NCBI GenBank assembly: GCA_017537265.1 | Contig: JAFYLE010000140.1 | Coordinates: 1-33,911, forward strand | Direction of reading: 5' to 3' | DNA from: Clostridia bacterium | GTDB lineage: Bacteria > Bacillota > Clostridia > Oscillospirales > SIG627 | Length of the DNA stretch: 33,911 nt | Translations under genes and position numbers: made by a program | The notes under the pieces: generated by a model | Told to the model about the DNA's origin: nothing | The model's database searches: none | The model's input: the letters and a program-made list of their open reading frames with translations, nothing else | Shown here: piece by piece, positions 1-7,857 of the stretch | Layout of the letters: every line of letters begins with the position of its first letter | How positions within the stretch are numbered: position 1 is the stretch's first letter

Positions 1-603
1 ACTCGTCCCGCGGGTGAACTCAACGAATTGGACGTGTATACCGACAGAGACGGTAAGATCACGCTCAACTACGTTGCCGGCACGGATGATCTTGCAGTCG
101 TGACCTTTTCCGGCACCGACGTTGCACCGAAGGTAGATGGCCAGATCAACGAGGCAACCCTGACGGCCGCCGTGCTGTCCGTTTTGCCCGACGATTTCAA
201 CGTTGACGAGTGGGAGCGCAGTTACGACGGCAGTGACTACGGCAGTATGCTCACCTACGTGAAGAAGATCGGTGAGTATCAGACCATTGAGCGTGTCGAA
301 GCGATCTTTGATTTTGAAGGTTACGTTATGGAGATCCGCGTGTATAACTACGGCCAGATGGCTGAAGTTGCGGATAAAGACGTTGATATGAGTGCTCTTG
401 AGGCGGCTGTTTCCGGTCAGATCCAGAAGTATTACCGCAAAGCGGCGGAGAACCCCATCACCTCCATTAAACTTATTTCTGCCGTCATGGGTAAGGACGT
501 CGACGGCGAGGTGTACTATTCCGTTTCCGCGGACATCACTTATACCAATACCACCTCCGCACCCGCCAGTCTTCAGGTGATCTATTTTCCGGATCGCGTA
601 TAA
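1..603 (+). CDS. 3' end of an unrecognised, possibly extracytoplasmic protein (5'-truncated)
   Basis: The reading frame is open from base 1 and ends at TAA 601-603, so about 200 C-terminal residues are present and the true start lies outside the window. A TTG at 28 is in frame but nothing suggests it is the start. I do not recognise the family. The visible part alternates short beta-strand-like stretches with helices, is acidic, and has no cysteine, membrane segment or catalytic motif. The composition (many Asp, Tyr, Thr, Val) fits a secreted or surface beta-rich domain, which is inference. The next gene has its own promoter right after the stop, so this gene ends its transcription unit. Confidence 0.6.
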   Translation, partial: TRPAGELNELDVYTDRDGKITLNYVAGTDDLAVVTFSGTDVAPKVDGQINEATLTAAVLSVLPDDFNVDEWERSYDGSDYGSMLTYVKKIGEYQTIERVEAIFDFEGYVMEIRVYNYGQMAEVADKDVDMSALEAAVSGQIQKYYRKAAENPITSIKLISAVMGKDVDGEVYYSVSADITYTNTTSAPASLQVIYFPDRV

Positions 604-608
604 GACGC

Positions 609-637
609 TTGACACACCGCTTGTTTTTGTGTAAAAT
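609..637 (+). promoter_or_regulatory. SigA-type promoter for the FAD dehydrogenase gene
   Basis: TTGACA at 609-614 and TAAAAT at 632-637 are separated by 17 bp. The site begins 6 bases after the stop codon of the upstream gene. Transcription would start near 644, upstream of the hairpin at 657-690. Confidence 0.7.
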
Positions 638-656
638 AAATAGCAAGCAATCAACA

Positions 657-699
657 ACGGACTTTTGCAAGAACGCTTGCAAAAGTCCGTTTTATTTTT
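657..699 (+). terminator. Perfect 15 bp hairpin with T-rich tail, in the leader of the FAD dehydrogenase gene
   Basis: 657-671 and 676-690 are perfect inverted repeats with loop AACG, followed by a T-rich tract (TTTTATTTTT). This has the form of an intrinsic terminator for the upstream gene. However, the good promoter at 609-637 lies before it and the ribosome binding site of the next gene starts right after it, so it may act as an attenuator or leader structure instead. Confidence 0.7.
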
Positions 700-711
700 A
701 GGAGAATCGTA

Positions 712-2115
712 ATGTTGAAAACAGATGTGTTGATCGTCGGCGCGGGTCCTGCAGGTATTTTTACCGCATTGGAACTTCTTCGCCTCGGCACCAAACGCCG
801 TATCGTTATGGTGGAGAAGGGACAGCCCATTGAGCGCCGTCATTGCCCCAAGGACAAGACCAGTCAGTGCGTGAATTGTCGGCCGTACTGCCACATCACG
901 ACCGGCTTTTCCGGCGCGGGCGCGTTTTCCGACGGTAAGCTTTCTCTTTCTTATGAAGTCGGCGGCGATCTACCTGATCTCATCGGCGCGGACGTGGCAC
1001 AGGACCTCATCGATTACACCGACGGCATCTACCTTGATTTCGGCGCCGATACCGCCATTGAAGGCATCTCCAATCCCGAGGCCGTGAAGGATATCCGCAC
1101 GAAGGCTATCCGCGCGGGGCTGAAACTCGTGGATTGCCCCATTCGTCACCTCGGCACGGAAAAGGCACAGGAGATCTATCTCGCTATCGAGAACTCCTTG
1201 CGTGAACAGGGCGTGGAGATGATCTTCGGCACCGAGTGCCAGGGTCTCATCATCAAGGACGGTCGTTGCAAGGGTGCCGTGTTGCAGTATAAGGACGGCA
1301 CAACCGAAGAGGTTGCCGCTGATAGCGTCGTAGTCGCCACCGGTCGCCGCGGCGCGGATTGGCTGGAGAAACTCTGCGTGGAGCACGGCATCGCTCACGA
1401 TCCGGGCACCGTTGACATCGGCGTGCGCGTGGAAGTGCGCAACGAAGTTATGGAGGAGGTCAACCGCGTCCTTTACGAGTCCAAACTCGTCGGCTATCCC
1501 GCACCGTTCAAGAATAAGGTTCGCACCTTCTGTCAGAACCCCGGCGGCTTTGTCAGTCAGGAGAATTACGACAACGACCTCGCCGTCGTCAACGGCCATT
1601 CGTATAAGGAAAAGAAGTCGGCGAACACCAACCTCTCCATTCTTTGCTCTCACAACTTTACCGTTCCGTTCAATCAGCCCATCGCCTATGCGCAAAAGGT
1701 TGGGGAACTGACCAATATGCTTGCCTCCGGTCATATTCTTGTACAGCGTTTCGGGGATATTCTGGACGGCAAACGCACTTGGCAGCGCGAACTTACCCGT
1801 TCCAACGTCCGCCCCACGTTGCCGGACGCCGTTGCGGGGGATATTACCGCAGCCATGCCGTACCGTGCCATGACCAACATCATCGGCTTCATTCAGGCCA
1901 TGGATAAGGTCGTGCCGGGCTTTGCTTCTCCGGAGACTTTGCTTTATTCGCCGGAACTCAAGTTCTACTCCAACAAAGTGCGCATGGACACCGACCTCAA
2001 CACCAGTATTGAGGGCCTGCATTGCCTCGGCGACTCCTCCGGTTGGACGCGCGGACTGATGATGGCGTCTGCCATGGGCGTTCTCATGGGTAGGAAATTG
2101 TTTGAAAAAGAATAA
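712..2115 (+). CDS. FAD-dependent dehydrogenase, COG2509 type
   Basis: This 467-residue protein starts at ATG 712 behind GGAGAA. Residues 6-20 form the N-terminal dinucleotide-binding motif (VLIVGAGPAGIFTALEL), followed by an acidic strand end (VEKG). A Cys-rich segment near residues 45-63 (HCPKDK, CVNCRPYCH) and GFSGAGAFSDGKL are typical of the uncharacterised FAD-dependent dehydrogenases of COG2509. VVVATGRRGADWLE lies mid-protein. The C-terminal LHCLGDSSGWTRGLMMASAMG is the second FAD-contacting region, with the Gly-Asp usual in this fold. The substrate is unknown. It is probably cytoplasmic, since no signal peptide or membrane segment is seen. It appears to be monocistronic, with its own promoter upstream and a separate rubrerythrin promoter downstream. 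Confidence 0.88.
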   Translation: MLKTDVLIVGAGPAGIFTALELLRLGTKRRIVMVEKGQPIERRHCPKDKTSQCVNCRPYCHITTGFSGAGAFSDGKLSLSYEVGGDLPDLIGADVAQDLIDYTDGIYLDFGADTAIEGISNPEAVKDIRTKAIRAGLKLVDCPIRHLGTEKAQEIYLAIENSLREQGVEMIFGTECQGLIIKDGRCKGAVLQYKDGTTEEVAADSVVVATGRRGADWLEKLCVEHGIAHDPGTVDIGVRVEVRNEVMEEVNRVLYESKLVGYPAPFKNKVRTFCQNPGGFVSQENYDNDLAVVNGHSYKEKKSANTNLSILCSHNFTVPFNQPIAYAQKVGELTNMLASGHILVQRFGDILDGKRTWQRELTRSNVRPTLPDAVAGDITAAMPYRAMTNIIGFIQAMDKVVPGFASPETLLYSPELKFYSNKVRMDTDLNTSIEGLHCLGDSSGWTRGLMMASAMGVLMGRKLFEKE

Positions 2116-2121
2116 AAATTC

Positions 2122-2149
2122 TTGCATTGCAAAGACTTTTGGCTATAAT
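2122..2149 (+). promoter_or_regulatory. Promoter of the rubrerythrin gene
   Basis: TTGCAT at 2122-2127 and a consensus TATAAT at 2144-2149 are separated by 16 bp. They lie just after the stop of the dehydrogenase gene and about 40 bases before the rubrerythrin start. Confidence 0.75.
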
Positions 2150-2186
2150 AAAATTATAACCCAAAAACAAAAGGAGACGTAAGATT

Positions 2187-2720
2187 ATGGAACTCAAAGG
2201 AACCAAGACCGCACAAAACCTCGCCACCGCATTTGCAGGCGAATCTCAGGCACGTAACAAGTACACCTATTTTGCTTCCGTTGCAAAGAAGGAAGGCTAC
2301 GAGCAGATCGCTGCCATCTTCGAAGCCACCGCCAATAATGAGAAGGAACACGCCAAACTGTGGTTCAAGGCACTCGGCGAACTCGGCACCACCGCAGAGA
2401 ACTTGCTTGCCGCCGCAGAGGGCGAGAACTATGAGTGGACCGATATGTACGCCACCTTTGCCAAAGAGGCCGAGGAAGAAGGCTTTACCAAGCTTGCCGC
2501 ACAGTTCAGAATGGTCGCCGAGATCGAGAAGAGCCACGAGGAGCGTTATCGCGCTCTGCTTTCCAACGTGGAGATGCAGAAGGTCTTTGAGAAGAGCGAA
2601 GAGACCATGTGGGAATGCCGCAACTGCGGTCACCTCGTCATCGGCAAGAAGGCGCCCGGCGTCTGCCCCGTCTGCGCACATCCGCAGGCCTTCTTTGAAG
2701 TCCGCAAGGAAAATTATTGA
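2187..2720 (+). CDS. rbr: Rubrerythrin
   Basis: This 177-residue protein has the usual two-domain rubrerythrin layout. Residues about 1-140 are a ferritin-like four-helix domain with diiron-ligand glutamates and histidine ([30 protein letters not shown]). Residues about 142-177 are a rubredoxin-like domain with two Cys pairs (CRNCG and [13 protein letters not shown]). In anaerobes rubrerythrins reduce hydrogen peroxide to water with electrons from NAD(P)H via rubredoxin or its reductase. The start is ATG 2187 behind AAAAGGAGACG. The gene has its own promoter and terminator, so it is transcribed alone. The neighbouring FAD dehydrogenase could take part in redox defence, but nothing in the sequence shows it. 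Confidence 0.96.
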   Translation: MELKGTKTAQNLATAFAGESQARNKYTYFASVAKKEGYEQIAAIFEATANNEKEHAKLWFKALGELGTTAENLLAAAEGENYEWTDMYATFAKEAEEEGFTKLAAQFRMVAEIEKSHEERYRALLSNVEMQKVFEKSEETMWECRNCGHLVIGKKAPGVCPVCAHPQAFFEVRKENY

Positions 2721-2732
2721 TTGCAAAATGTT

Positions 2733-2759
2733 AAAAGCCGCGCAGCGCGCGGCTTTTTT
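2733..2759 (+). terminator. Intrinsic terminator after rbr
   Basis: An 11 bp stem (2733-2743 with 2747-2757, loop AGC), very GC-rich at its top, is followed by a T run. Confidence 0.9.
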
Positions 2760-2962
2760 CTTGCCGTCTTTGCTTTGCGCGCCAAAAGAGTCTGATTTGA
2801 AAAGTGATCGATCGTCCGAAGAAAACGTAAAGGCGAGTACAAGCGCGACAGCATTTTGCAAGTTTTGTGCCGTTCGAGGGCAAAAAACAACCGTTTGGCG
2901 CAAAACCGTGTTTTTTGGATTTGTTTTTGCTATACTGTCCCTGTCAGGAGGAAATGGACCGT

Positions 2963-3403
2963 ATGAAATTCACACTCATCGTTGATGAAACACGCGAGGA
3001 AGAGGTGCAGATGTTCGTGCATCGGGAAAGCCCCTTGTCCTCCGCAGTGGAGAGTCTGGTAACCGGGAAGACCCCCGCAGACAAATTGGTCGCCGTCGGT
3101 GAGGACGGAGAGCTTCTGCTCCTGCCCTTCGACGAAGTGGAGTGCATTTTTGTGCTTGATACAAAAACGTTTGCACATACCACCGAGGGCAAGCGTTTTC
3201 GTTTAAAGTCCAGACTGTATGAGATCGAGGCAAAATTGCCGCCGTACTTTTTGCGCATCAACAAGTCGTGCATTGCCAATGAGCATCATTTGCGCGCATT
3301 TCACCCAACTTTTTCGGGCGGCGTGGACGCCGTGTTTGCCAGCGGCTTTTCGGATTACGTTTCCCGCCGTGCATTTTCGGACATCAAACGGAGGTATCTG
3401 TAA
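2963..3403 (+). CDS. LytTR-domain DNA-binding regulator
   Basis: From ATG 2963 this is a 146-residue protein. An in-frame ATG at 2954 is only 2 bases from the AGGAGG at 2946-2951, so the second ATG is preferred. The C-terminal two thirds look like a LytTR DNA-binding domain: an Asp/Glu-rich strand (LLPFDEVECIFV), a RLKSRLYEIEAKLPPYFLRINKSCIAN core typical of the domain, and a terminal SRRAFSDIKRRYL. There is no response-regulator receiver domain, so it is a stand-alone LytTR protein. The stop codon overlaps the DUF3021 start by one base, a pairing common in Firmicutes where the membrane partner is thought to modulate the regulator. A TATACT at 2931-2936 could be its -10 box, but the -35 is weak. 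Confidence 0.88.
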   Translation: MKFTLIVDETREEEVQMFVHRESPLSSAVESLVTGKTPADKLVAVGEDGELLLLPFDEVECIFVLDTKTFAHTTEGKRFRLKSRLYEIEAKLPPYFLRINKSCIANEHHLRAFHPTFSGGVDAVFASGFSDYVSRRAFSDIKRRYL

Positions 3404-3813
3404 TGAAACAAACGGATAATTTTATCACGCGCGGCCTTTGGGGCGCATGGATCGGCCCTTTCGTCGTCGCCATCGTTTATTTGTGCATCTATTGGGCGGG
3501 CGCCATCGAGACTGTCGCCGTCCCCGAGGTTTGCGTTGCCGTTATCTCGTCCGTGTTTATGGGCTTTCTCGCAGCCGGTATCAGCTTCATTTATACGTGT
3601 GAGAAGTTGTCTGTCGTTATGCGTGCCGCCATTCACGCCGCCGTTCTGTATTTTGATTACCTTGGCTTCTATCTGTTGAACGGTTTCTTGCCAACTGATG
3701 CATTGTGGATCTTTACCGCGATCTTCTTTGCGGGTTTTATTCTTATCTGGTTTATCGTTTACGCCTCGATCCGCAGCAAGACCGCAAGGCTCAATCGCGC
3801 GCTTGCAAAATAA
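3403..3813 (+). CDS. DUF3021 family membrane protein, partner of the LytTR regulator
   Basis: This 136-residue protein has four predicted membrane helices (about residues 15-35, 40-62, 72-94 and 102-124) and a basic C-terminal tail (RSKTARLNR). Size and layout match DUF3021 proteins, which sit next to LytTR regulators in many Firmicutes. Its ATG shares a base with the stop codon of the LytTR gene (TAATG), with GGAGG at 3390-3394, so the two are translationally coupled. Its function is not established; by analogy with other LytTR/membrane-protein pairs it may inhibit or sense for the regulator. Confidence 0.85.
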   Translation: MKQTDNFITRGLWGAWIGPFVVAIVYLCIYWAGAIETVAVPEVCVAVISSVFMGFLAAGISFIYTCEKLSVVMRAAIHAAVLYFDYLGFYLLNGFLPTDALWIFTAIFFAGFILIWFIVYASIRSKTARLNRALAK

Positions 3814-3835
3814 GGGAACAGTATAAGGATCAAAT

Positions 3836-3866
3836 AAAAAAGACCGCCGATCGGCGGTCTTTTTTT
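3836..3866. terminator. Bidirectional terminator between the DUF3021 gene and valS
   Basis: AGACCGCCGA at 3841-3850 is followed immediately by its reverse complement at 3851-3860, flanked by an A run on one side and a T run on the other. It can therefore stop both the rightward LytTR operon and the leftward valS transcript, which ends 12 bases away. Confidence 0.92.
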
Positions 3867-3877
3867 GTCAAAGCATC

Positions 3878-6496
3878 TTACAGTGCGGCAAGTGCGACGC
3901 GTGCGTTTTCGAGCGCGGCGCGGTATCCTGCAAGCTTGTCGCGTTCTTTTTGCACCACGGCCTCGGGGGCGCGGGCAACGAAGTCGGCGTTGTCAAGCTT
4001 CTTTTCGGTGGAGAGGATGAGCTTTTCGAGGTTTTCACACTCGGCGCTCAAGCGTTTCTTCTCAGCTTCGGTGTCCACGAGGTCGGCAAGGCGCAAAAAT
4101 GCGGTGGCGGCAGTCGTCGCAGCGGCAATACAACCCTCGGGGGCTTCCTTGACGAAGGAGAGGGAGGCGGCACCGGCGAGGCGTTCGAAGAAGGCTGCGG
4201 AGGCCTTGAAATCGTCCTCGAATTCGGTTTTTAAGTAAACGGGTGCTTTCACCTTGGGAGCCACGTTCTTTTCGGCGCGAATGCGGCGCACGGCGGTAAT
4301 GGCCTCGATCACGCGCTCCATCGCACGCATTTCGTCTTCAAAGGCAAATTCGGCGCGCGCTTCAGGCCAGGCGGAGATCATGATGGAAGTATTGGCGGTG
4401 GGCAGTTTCTGGTAGATCTCCTCCGTAATGAACGGCATGAAGGGGTGCAGGAGCTTGAGTGTGCCGGACAAGATGTAGCAGAGCGTAGATTGCGCGGCAA
4501 GATTTGCGGCGGTGCCTTTCTCGTTCAAACGCGGCTTGGAGAGTTCAATGTACCAGTCGCAGAAGATATCCCAAACGAAGTCGTAGAGCTTGGAGAGTGC
4601 AATGCCGATCTCGTACTTATCGAGGTTGGCGCTCACTTCATCTACGAGGCGGTTGAATTCGCCGAGGATCCATTTATCTTCGGTGGCAAGCGCGGTGTCG
4701 GCGGGATCTGCGGGCGCATCGCCGGCGAGATTCATCAGCACGAAGCGGGACGCGTTCCAAAGTTTGTTGGCAAAGTTGCGGCTTGCTTCCACGCGGTCGA
4801 GCGAGAAGCGCAGGTCGTTTCCGGGGGTGGAGCCGCCGGCGAGGGTGAAGCGCAGGGCGTCCGCGCCGTACTGTTCGACCACTTCCAGGGGGTCAATACC
4901 GTTGCCGAGGGACTTGGACATCTTTCTGCCCTTGTTGTCGCGCACCAGACCGTGAATAAAGACGGTCGGGAAGGGTGCCTTGTCGGTCAGGGCAAGGCCG
5001 GAGAAGATCATCTTGGAGACCCAGAAGGTGATGATGTCGTAGGCGGTCACAAGGACGCTCGTCGGATAGTAGCGCTTGAGATCCTCGGTTTCGTCGGGCC
5101 AGCCGAGCGTGGAGAAGGGCCACAGCGCGGAGGAGAACCAGGTGTCCAGCACGTCTTCGTCCTGGTGGACCTTTCCGCCGCAGTGCGGACAGGTGTCAAT
5201 GTCTTCTTCGCACACGGTGGTCTTTCCGCAGTCGTCGCAGTAGAATGCGGGAATGCGGTGGCCCCACCAAAGCTGACGGGAGATGCACCAGTCGTGGATG
5301 TTTTCCATCCAGTTTAAGTAGATTTTTTCAAAGTGTTCGGGAACGAACTTGATCTCACCGCTCTTGACGGCCTCAATGGCGGGTGCGGCAAGGGGCTTCA
5401 TCTTCACGAACCACTGTTTGGAGGCAAGCGGTTCAATGACCGTGCCGCAGCGGTAGCAGTGACCGACGGCGTGAGAGTGCGCACGCTCACCCACGAGCAG
5501 GCCGGCCTCTTCCAAGTCGGCAAGGATGGCCTTGCGAGCCTCAAAGCGTTCCATACCTTCGTATTTTCCGCCAAACTCGTTGACGCGGGCGTGGTCGTCA
5601 AAGACGCAGATCTGCGGCAGGTCGTGGCGCAGACCGACTTCAAAGTCGTTGGGGTCGTGGCAGGGGGTGATCTTCACCACACCCGTACCGAATTCACGGT
5701 CGACGTATTCGTCGGCAATAACGGGGATCTTGCGTTCCACGAGCGGCAGGATGACTTCCTTGCCGATGATGGCCTGATAGCGCTCGTCCTCGGGGTGCAC
5801 CGCGATGGCGGTATCGCCGAGCAGCGTTTCGGGACGCGTGGTGGCGATGGTCACAAAACCGCTGCCGTCGGCAAGCGGGTAGTTGATGTCCCAGAAGTGG
5901 CCTTCCAGATCCTTGTGTTCGACTTCCGTGTCCGCAAGCGCGGTCACACAGTGGGGACACCAGTTGGTGATGCGGTAGCCCTGGTAAATAAGGCCCTTGT
6001 TGTAGTAGTCCACGAAGGTCTTGCGCACCGCGCGGGAAAGACCCTCGTCCATGGTGAAGCGCAGACGGGAGAAGTCGCAGGAAGAGCCGAGCTTTTGAGT
6101 CTGCTTGAGAATGGTCGCACCGTATTTTTCTTTCCAGGCCCAAACGCGTTCGGTGAACTTTTCGCGTCCGAGATCGTGGCGGCTCAGACCTTCTTCTTCG
6201 CGAAGCGCCTGCTCCACACGGATCTGGGTCGCAATGCCTGCGTGGTCGGTGCCGGGCAGCCAGAGCGTTTCAAAACCCTGCATGCGCTTGTAGCGCACGA
6301 GGATATCCTGCGTGGTGTGGTTGAGCGCGTGGCCGAGGTGGAGCTGACCCGTCACGTTGGGTGGCGGGATGACCACGGAGAAGGTGCCCTTGTCACCGGG
6401 CTTCGGATCGAAGTAACCGCCGGCGAGCCATGCGTTGTAGTGTTTTTCCTCAAAGGAGGAAGGGGAGTATGTTTTGTCGAGCATTTCGCTTTTCAT
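3878..6496 (-). CDS. valS: Valine--tRNA ligase
   Basis: This 872-residue class I aminoacyl-tRNA synthetase charges tRNA-Val. The HIGH-type motif is at residues 53-56 (PPPNVTGQLHLGHA) and the KMSKS motif near residue 525 (GRKMSKSLGNG). Between them lies the editing (CP1) region with TTRPETLLGDTA. A zinc-binding-like pair of CxxC motifs (CDDCG, CPHCGG) sits before the DEDVLDTWFSSALWPFSTLGWP signature, which is typical of ValRS. The last about 70 residues form the ValRS coiled-coil tRNA-binding arm. The start ATG follows GAGG, 12 bases after the DUF1015 stop, so both genes share an mRNA. No T-box leader is visible upstream of the operon. Confidence 0.97.
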   Translation of the reverse strand: MKSEMLDKTYSPSSFEEKHYNAWLAGGYFDPKPGDKGTFSVVIPPPNVTGQLHLGHALNHTTQDILVRYKRMQGFETLWLPGTDHAGIATQIRVEQALREEEGLSRHDLGREKFTERVWAWKEKYGATILKQTQKLGSSCDFSRLRFTMDEGLSRAVRKTFVDYYNKGLIYQGYRITNWCPHCVTALADTEVEHKDLEGHFWDINYPLADGSGFVTIATTRPETLLGDTAIAVHPEDERYQAIIGKEVILPLVERKIPVIADEYVDREFGTGVVKITPCHDPNDFEVGLRHDLPQICVFDDHARVNEFGGKYEGMERFEARKAILADLEEAGLLVGERAHSHAVGHCYRCGTVIEPLASKQWFVKMKPLAAPAIEAVKSGEIKFVPEHFEKIYLNWMENIHDWCISRQLWWGHRIPAFYCDDCGKTTVCEEDIDTCPHCGGKVHQDEDVLDTWFSSALWPFSTLGWPDETEDLKRYYPTSVLVTAYDIITFWVSKMIFSGLALTDKAPFPTVFIHGLVRDNKGRKMSKSLGNGIDPLEVVEQYGADALRFTLAGGSTPGNDLRFSLDRVEASRNFANKLWNASRFVLMNLAGDAPADPADTALATEDKWILGEFNRLVDEVSANLDKYEIGIALSKLYDFVWDIFCDWYIELSKPRLNEKGTAANLAAQSTLCYILSGTLKLLHPFMPFITEEIYQKLPTANTSIMISAWPEARAEFAFEDEMRAMERVIEAITAVRRIRAEKNVAPKVKAPVYLKTEFEDDFKASAAFFERLAGAASLSFVKEAPEGCIAAATTAATAFLRLADLVDTEAEKKRLSAECENLEKLILSTEKKLDNADFVARAPEAVVQKERDKLAGYRAALENARVALAAL

Positions 6497-6508
6497 AGTG
6501 TGCCTCGC

Positions 6509-7783
6509 TTACAGAAGTTTGTTCATGGTCAGACCGGTGATGAGCTTCGGGTAGAAGTAGGTGGACTTTTGCGGCATCTTGTCGCTTGCCGCGGCCACGT
6601 CACGGATCTGGTGGATCTTGGTGGGATTTAAGATGAAGGAGCAGTTTGCACGTCCCTCGCGGACGAGGTCGAGCGCCTCTTTTTCATCGCGGGTGTAGAT
6701 CAGGTTCTTTTGATTTGCCATGTTCTCGCGGTCGATGCCGAAGCAAACTTCCAGAATCAGGCTGTGCAGGGCGGTCACGTCCAGCGCGCGGTATGCGGCG
6801 GAACGGTCGGTGATGAGCGTATCAAGCACCGTGGGATCTTTCAGTCGCAGCAGCTTCCAACCGTTGCCGCCCGCGTAGAGGGCAAAACTCGGAACAGCGG
6901 CGTATTTTTTCAGTTCGTCTTCGATGCCGTTCAAACCCTCGCGGTGTTCGACGGTGAAGTATTCACTCGTTTTGGCAAGGACCGCTTCAAGGTCAAAGTT
7001 TTCAAGACCGAAGAGTACGCGGTGGGTCGGGAAGATGACCAAGCCCTCGTCGTCAATGTCGATCAAGTACATCATGACGTAGTTTGCTTTTGCATCCGTC
7101 TCGGTGGCGATGCCGTTTTCGTGCAGGTGGTTGCGGTAGTTGATGGCCGTTTCGTAGCGGTGATGACCGTCTGCGATGTAAAGCTGCTTGTCGGCAAAGG
7201 CGTTGACGATGGCGGCGATCGTTTCTTCATCGCGGCAGACCCACAGACGTTGGGTGATGCCGTCGGAGGTCACGAGGTCGTTCTCGGGTGCGGCGGATGC
7301 GATCTTGTCGAGTTCTTTTTTGATCACCTTTTCGGGATCGAGATACATACTGTAGATCTGGCTGAAGTTGCAACCGCAGGCGCACATGAGGTTAAAGCGA
7401 TCCTGCTTGGCCTTGGAGAGGGTCTCCTCGTGGGGAAGTACGACGCCTTTGGAGAATTCTTCCAGGCGTACCGTGCAGACCAGGCCGCGGATCTTTTTGA
7501 TCTCGCCGCGCACTTCGAATTCTTCTTCGTATACGTACAGACCTTCCTCGGCGTCTTCGGCAAGGATGCCGCGCGCCATCCAGTCCTTGAGGGTCTCCGC
7601 GGCGGCCTCGTAGGGGTTTTCACCGCGGGGCAGTTCCAGGCGGATGACGTTATTGGGGTTTTGTTCTGCAAGTTTTACACGCTCCGCCTCGGGAATGATG
7701 TCGTAGGGCGGGCACAGGCAGGAGGCAAGGTCTCCCGCTTTTTCGGTGAATCTGAGAGCACCGAAGGGGCGAATTTCAGCCAT
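6509..7783 (-). CDS. DUF1015 family protein
   Basis: This 424-residue protein has the DUF1015 (COG4198) hallmarks: N-terminal AEIRPFGALRF, CPPYDIIP near residue 24, LPHEETLSKAKQDR mid-protein, and the very conserved IADGHHRYETAINYR near residue 200. No membrane segment or signal is seen. The family has no firmly established activity that I can cite. Its genes are often found beside serA/serC in Clostridia; here it is instead first in an operon with valS, while serC-serA lie about 5 kb away on the other strand. The start ATG at 7783 follows a promoter 42 bases upstream. Confidence 0.9.
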   Translation of the reverse strand: MAEIRPFGALRFTEKAGDLASCLCPPYDIIPEAERVKLAEQNPNNVIRLELPRGENPYEAAAETLKDWMARGILAEDAEEGLYVYEEEFEVRGEIKKIRGLVCTVRLEEFSKGVVLPHEETLSKAKQDRFNLMCACGCNFSQIYSMYLDPEKVIKKELDKIASAAPENDLVTSDGITQRLWVCRDEETIAAIVNAFADKQLYIADGHHRYETAINYRNHLHENGIATETDAKANYVMMYLIDIDDEGLVIFPTHRVLFGLENFDLEAVLAKTSEYFTVEHREGLNGIEDELKKYAAVPSFALYAGGNGWKLLRLKDPTVLDTLITDRSAAYRALDVTALHSLILEVCFGIDRENMANQKNLIYTRDEKEALDLVREGRANCSFILNPTKIHQIRDVAAASDKMPQKSTYFYPKLITGLTMNKLL

Positions 7784-7824
7784 GATTGTGGTTCCTTTAT
7801 CTGTAAATTTAGAAAAACTAATTA

Positions 7825-7853
7825 ATTATATAATAATGCGTGCAAAAAATCAA
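7825..7853 (-). promoter_or_regulatory. Promoter of the DUF1015-valS operon
   Basis: On the minus strand TTGATT (7848-7853) and consensus TATAAT (7825-7830) are 17 bp apart. The leader to the DUF1015 start is only about 35 bases, leaving no room for a T-box. Confidence 0.8.
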
Positions 7854-7857
7854 GTTC

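Noticed and set aside
970-2127. 385-residue minus-strand ORF
   Set aside because: It is the antisense shadow of the FAD dehydrogenase gene.
5333-6631. 432-residue plus-strand ORF
   Set aside because: It is antisense to valS, whose motifs are unmistakable; long shadow frames are common in GC-rich genes.
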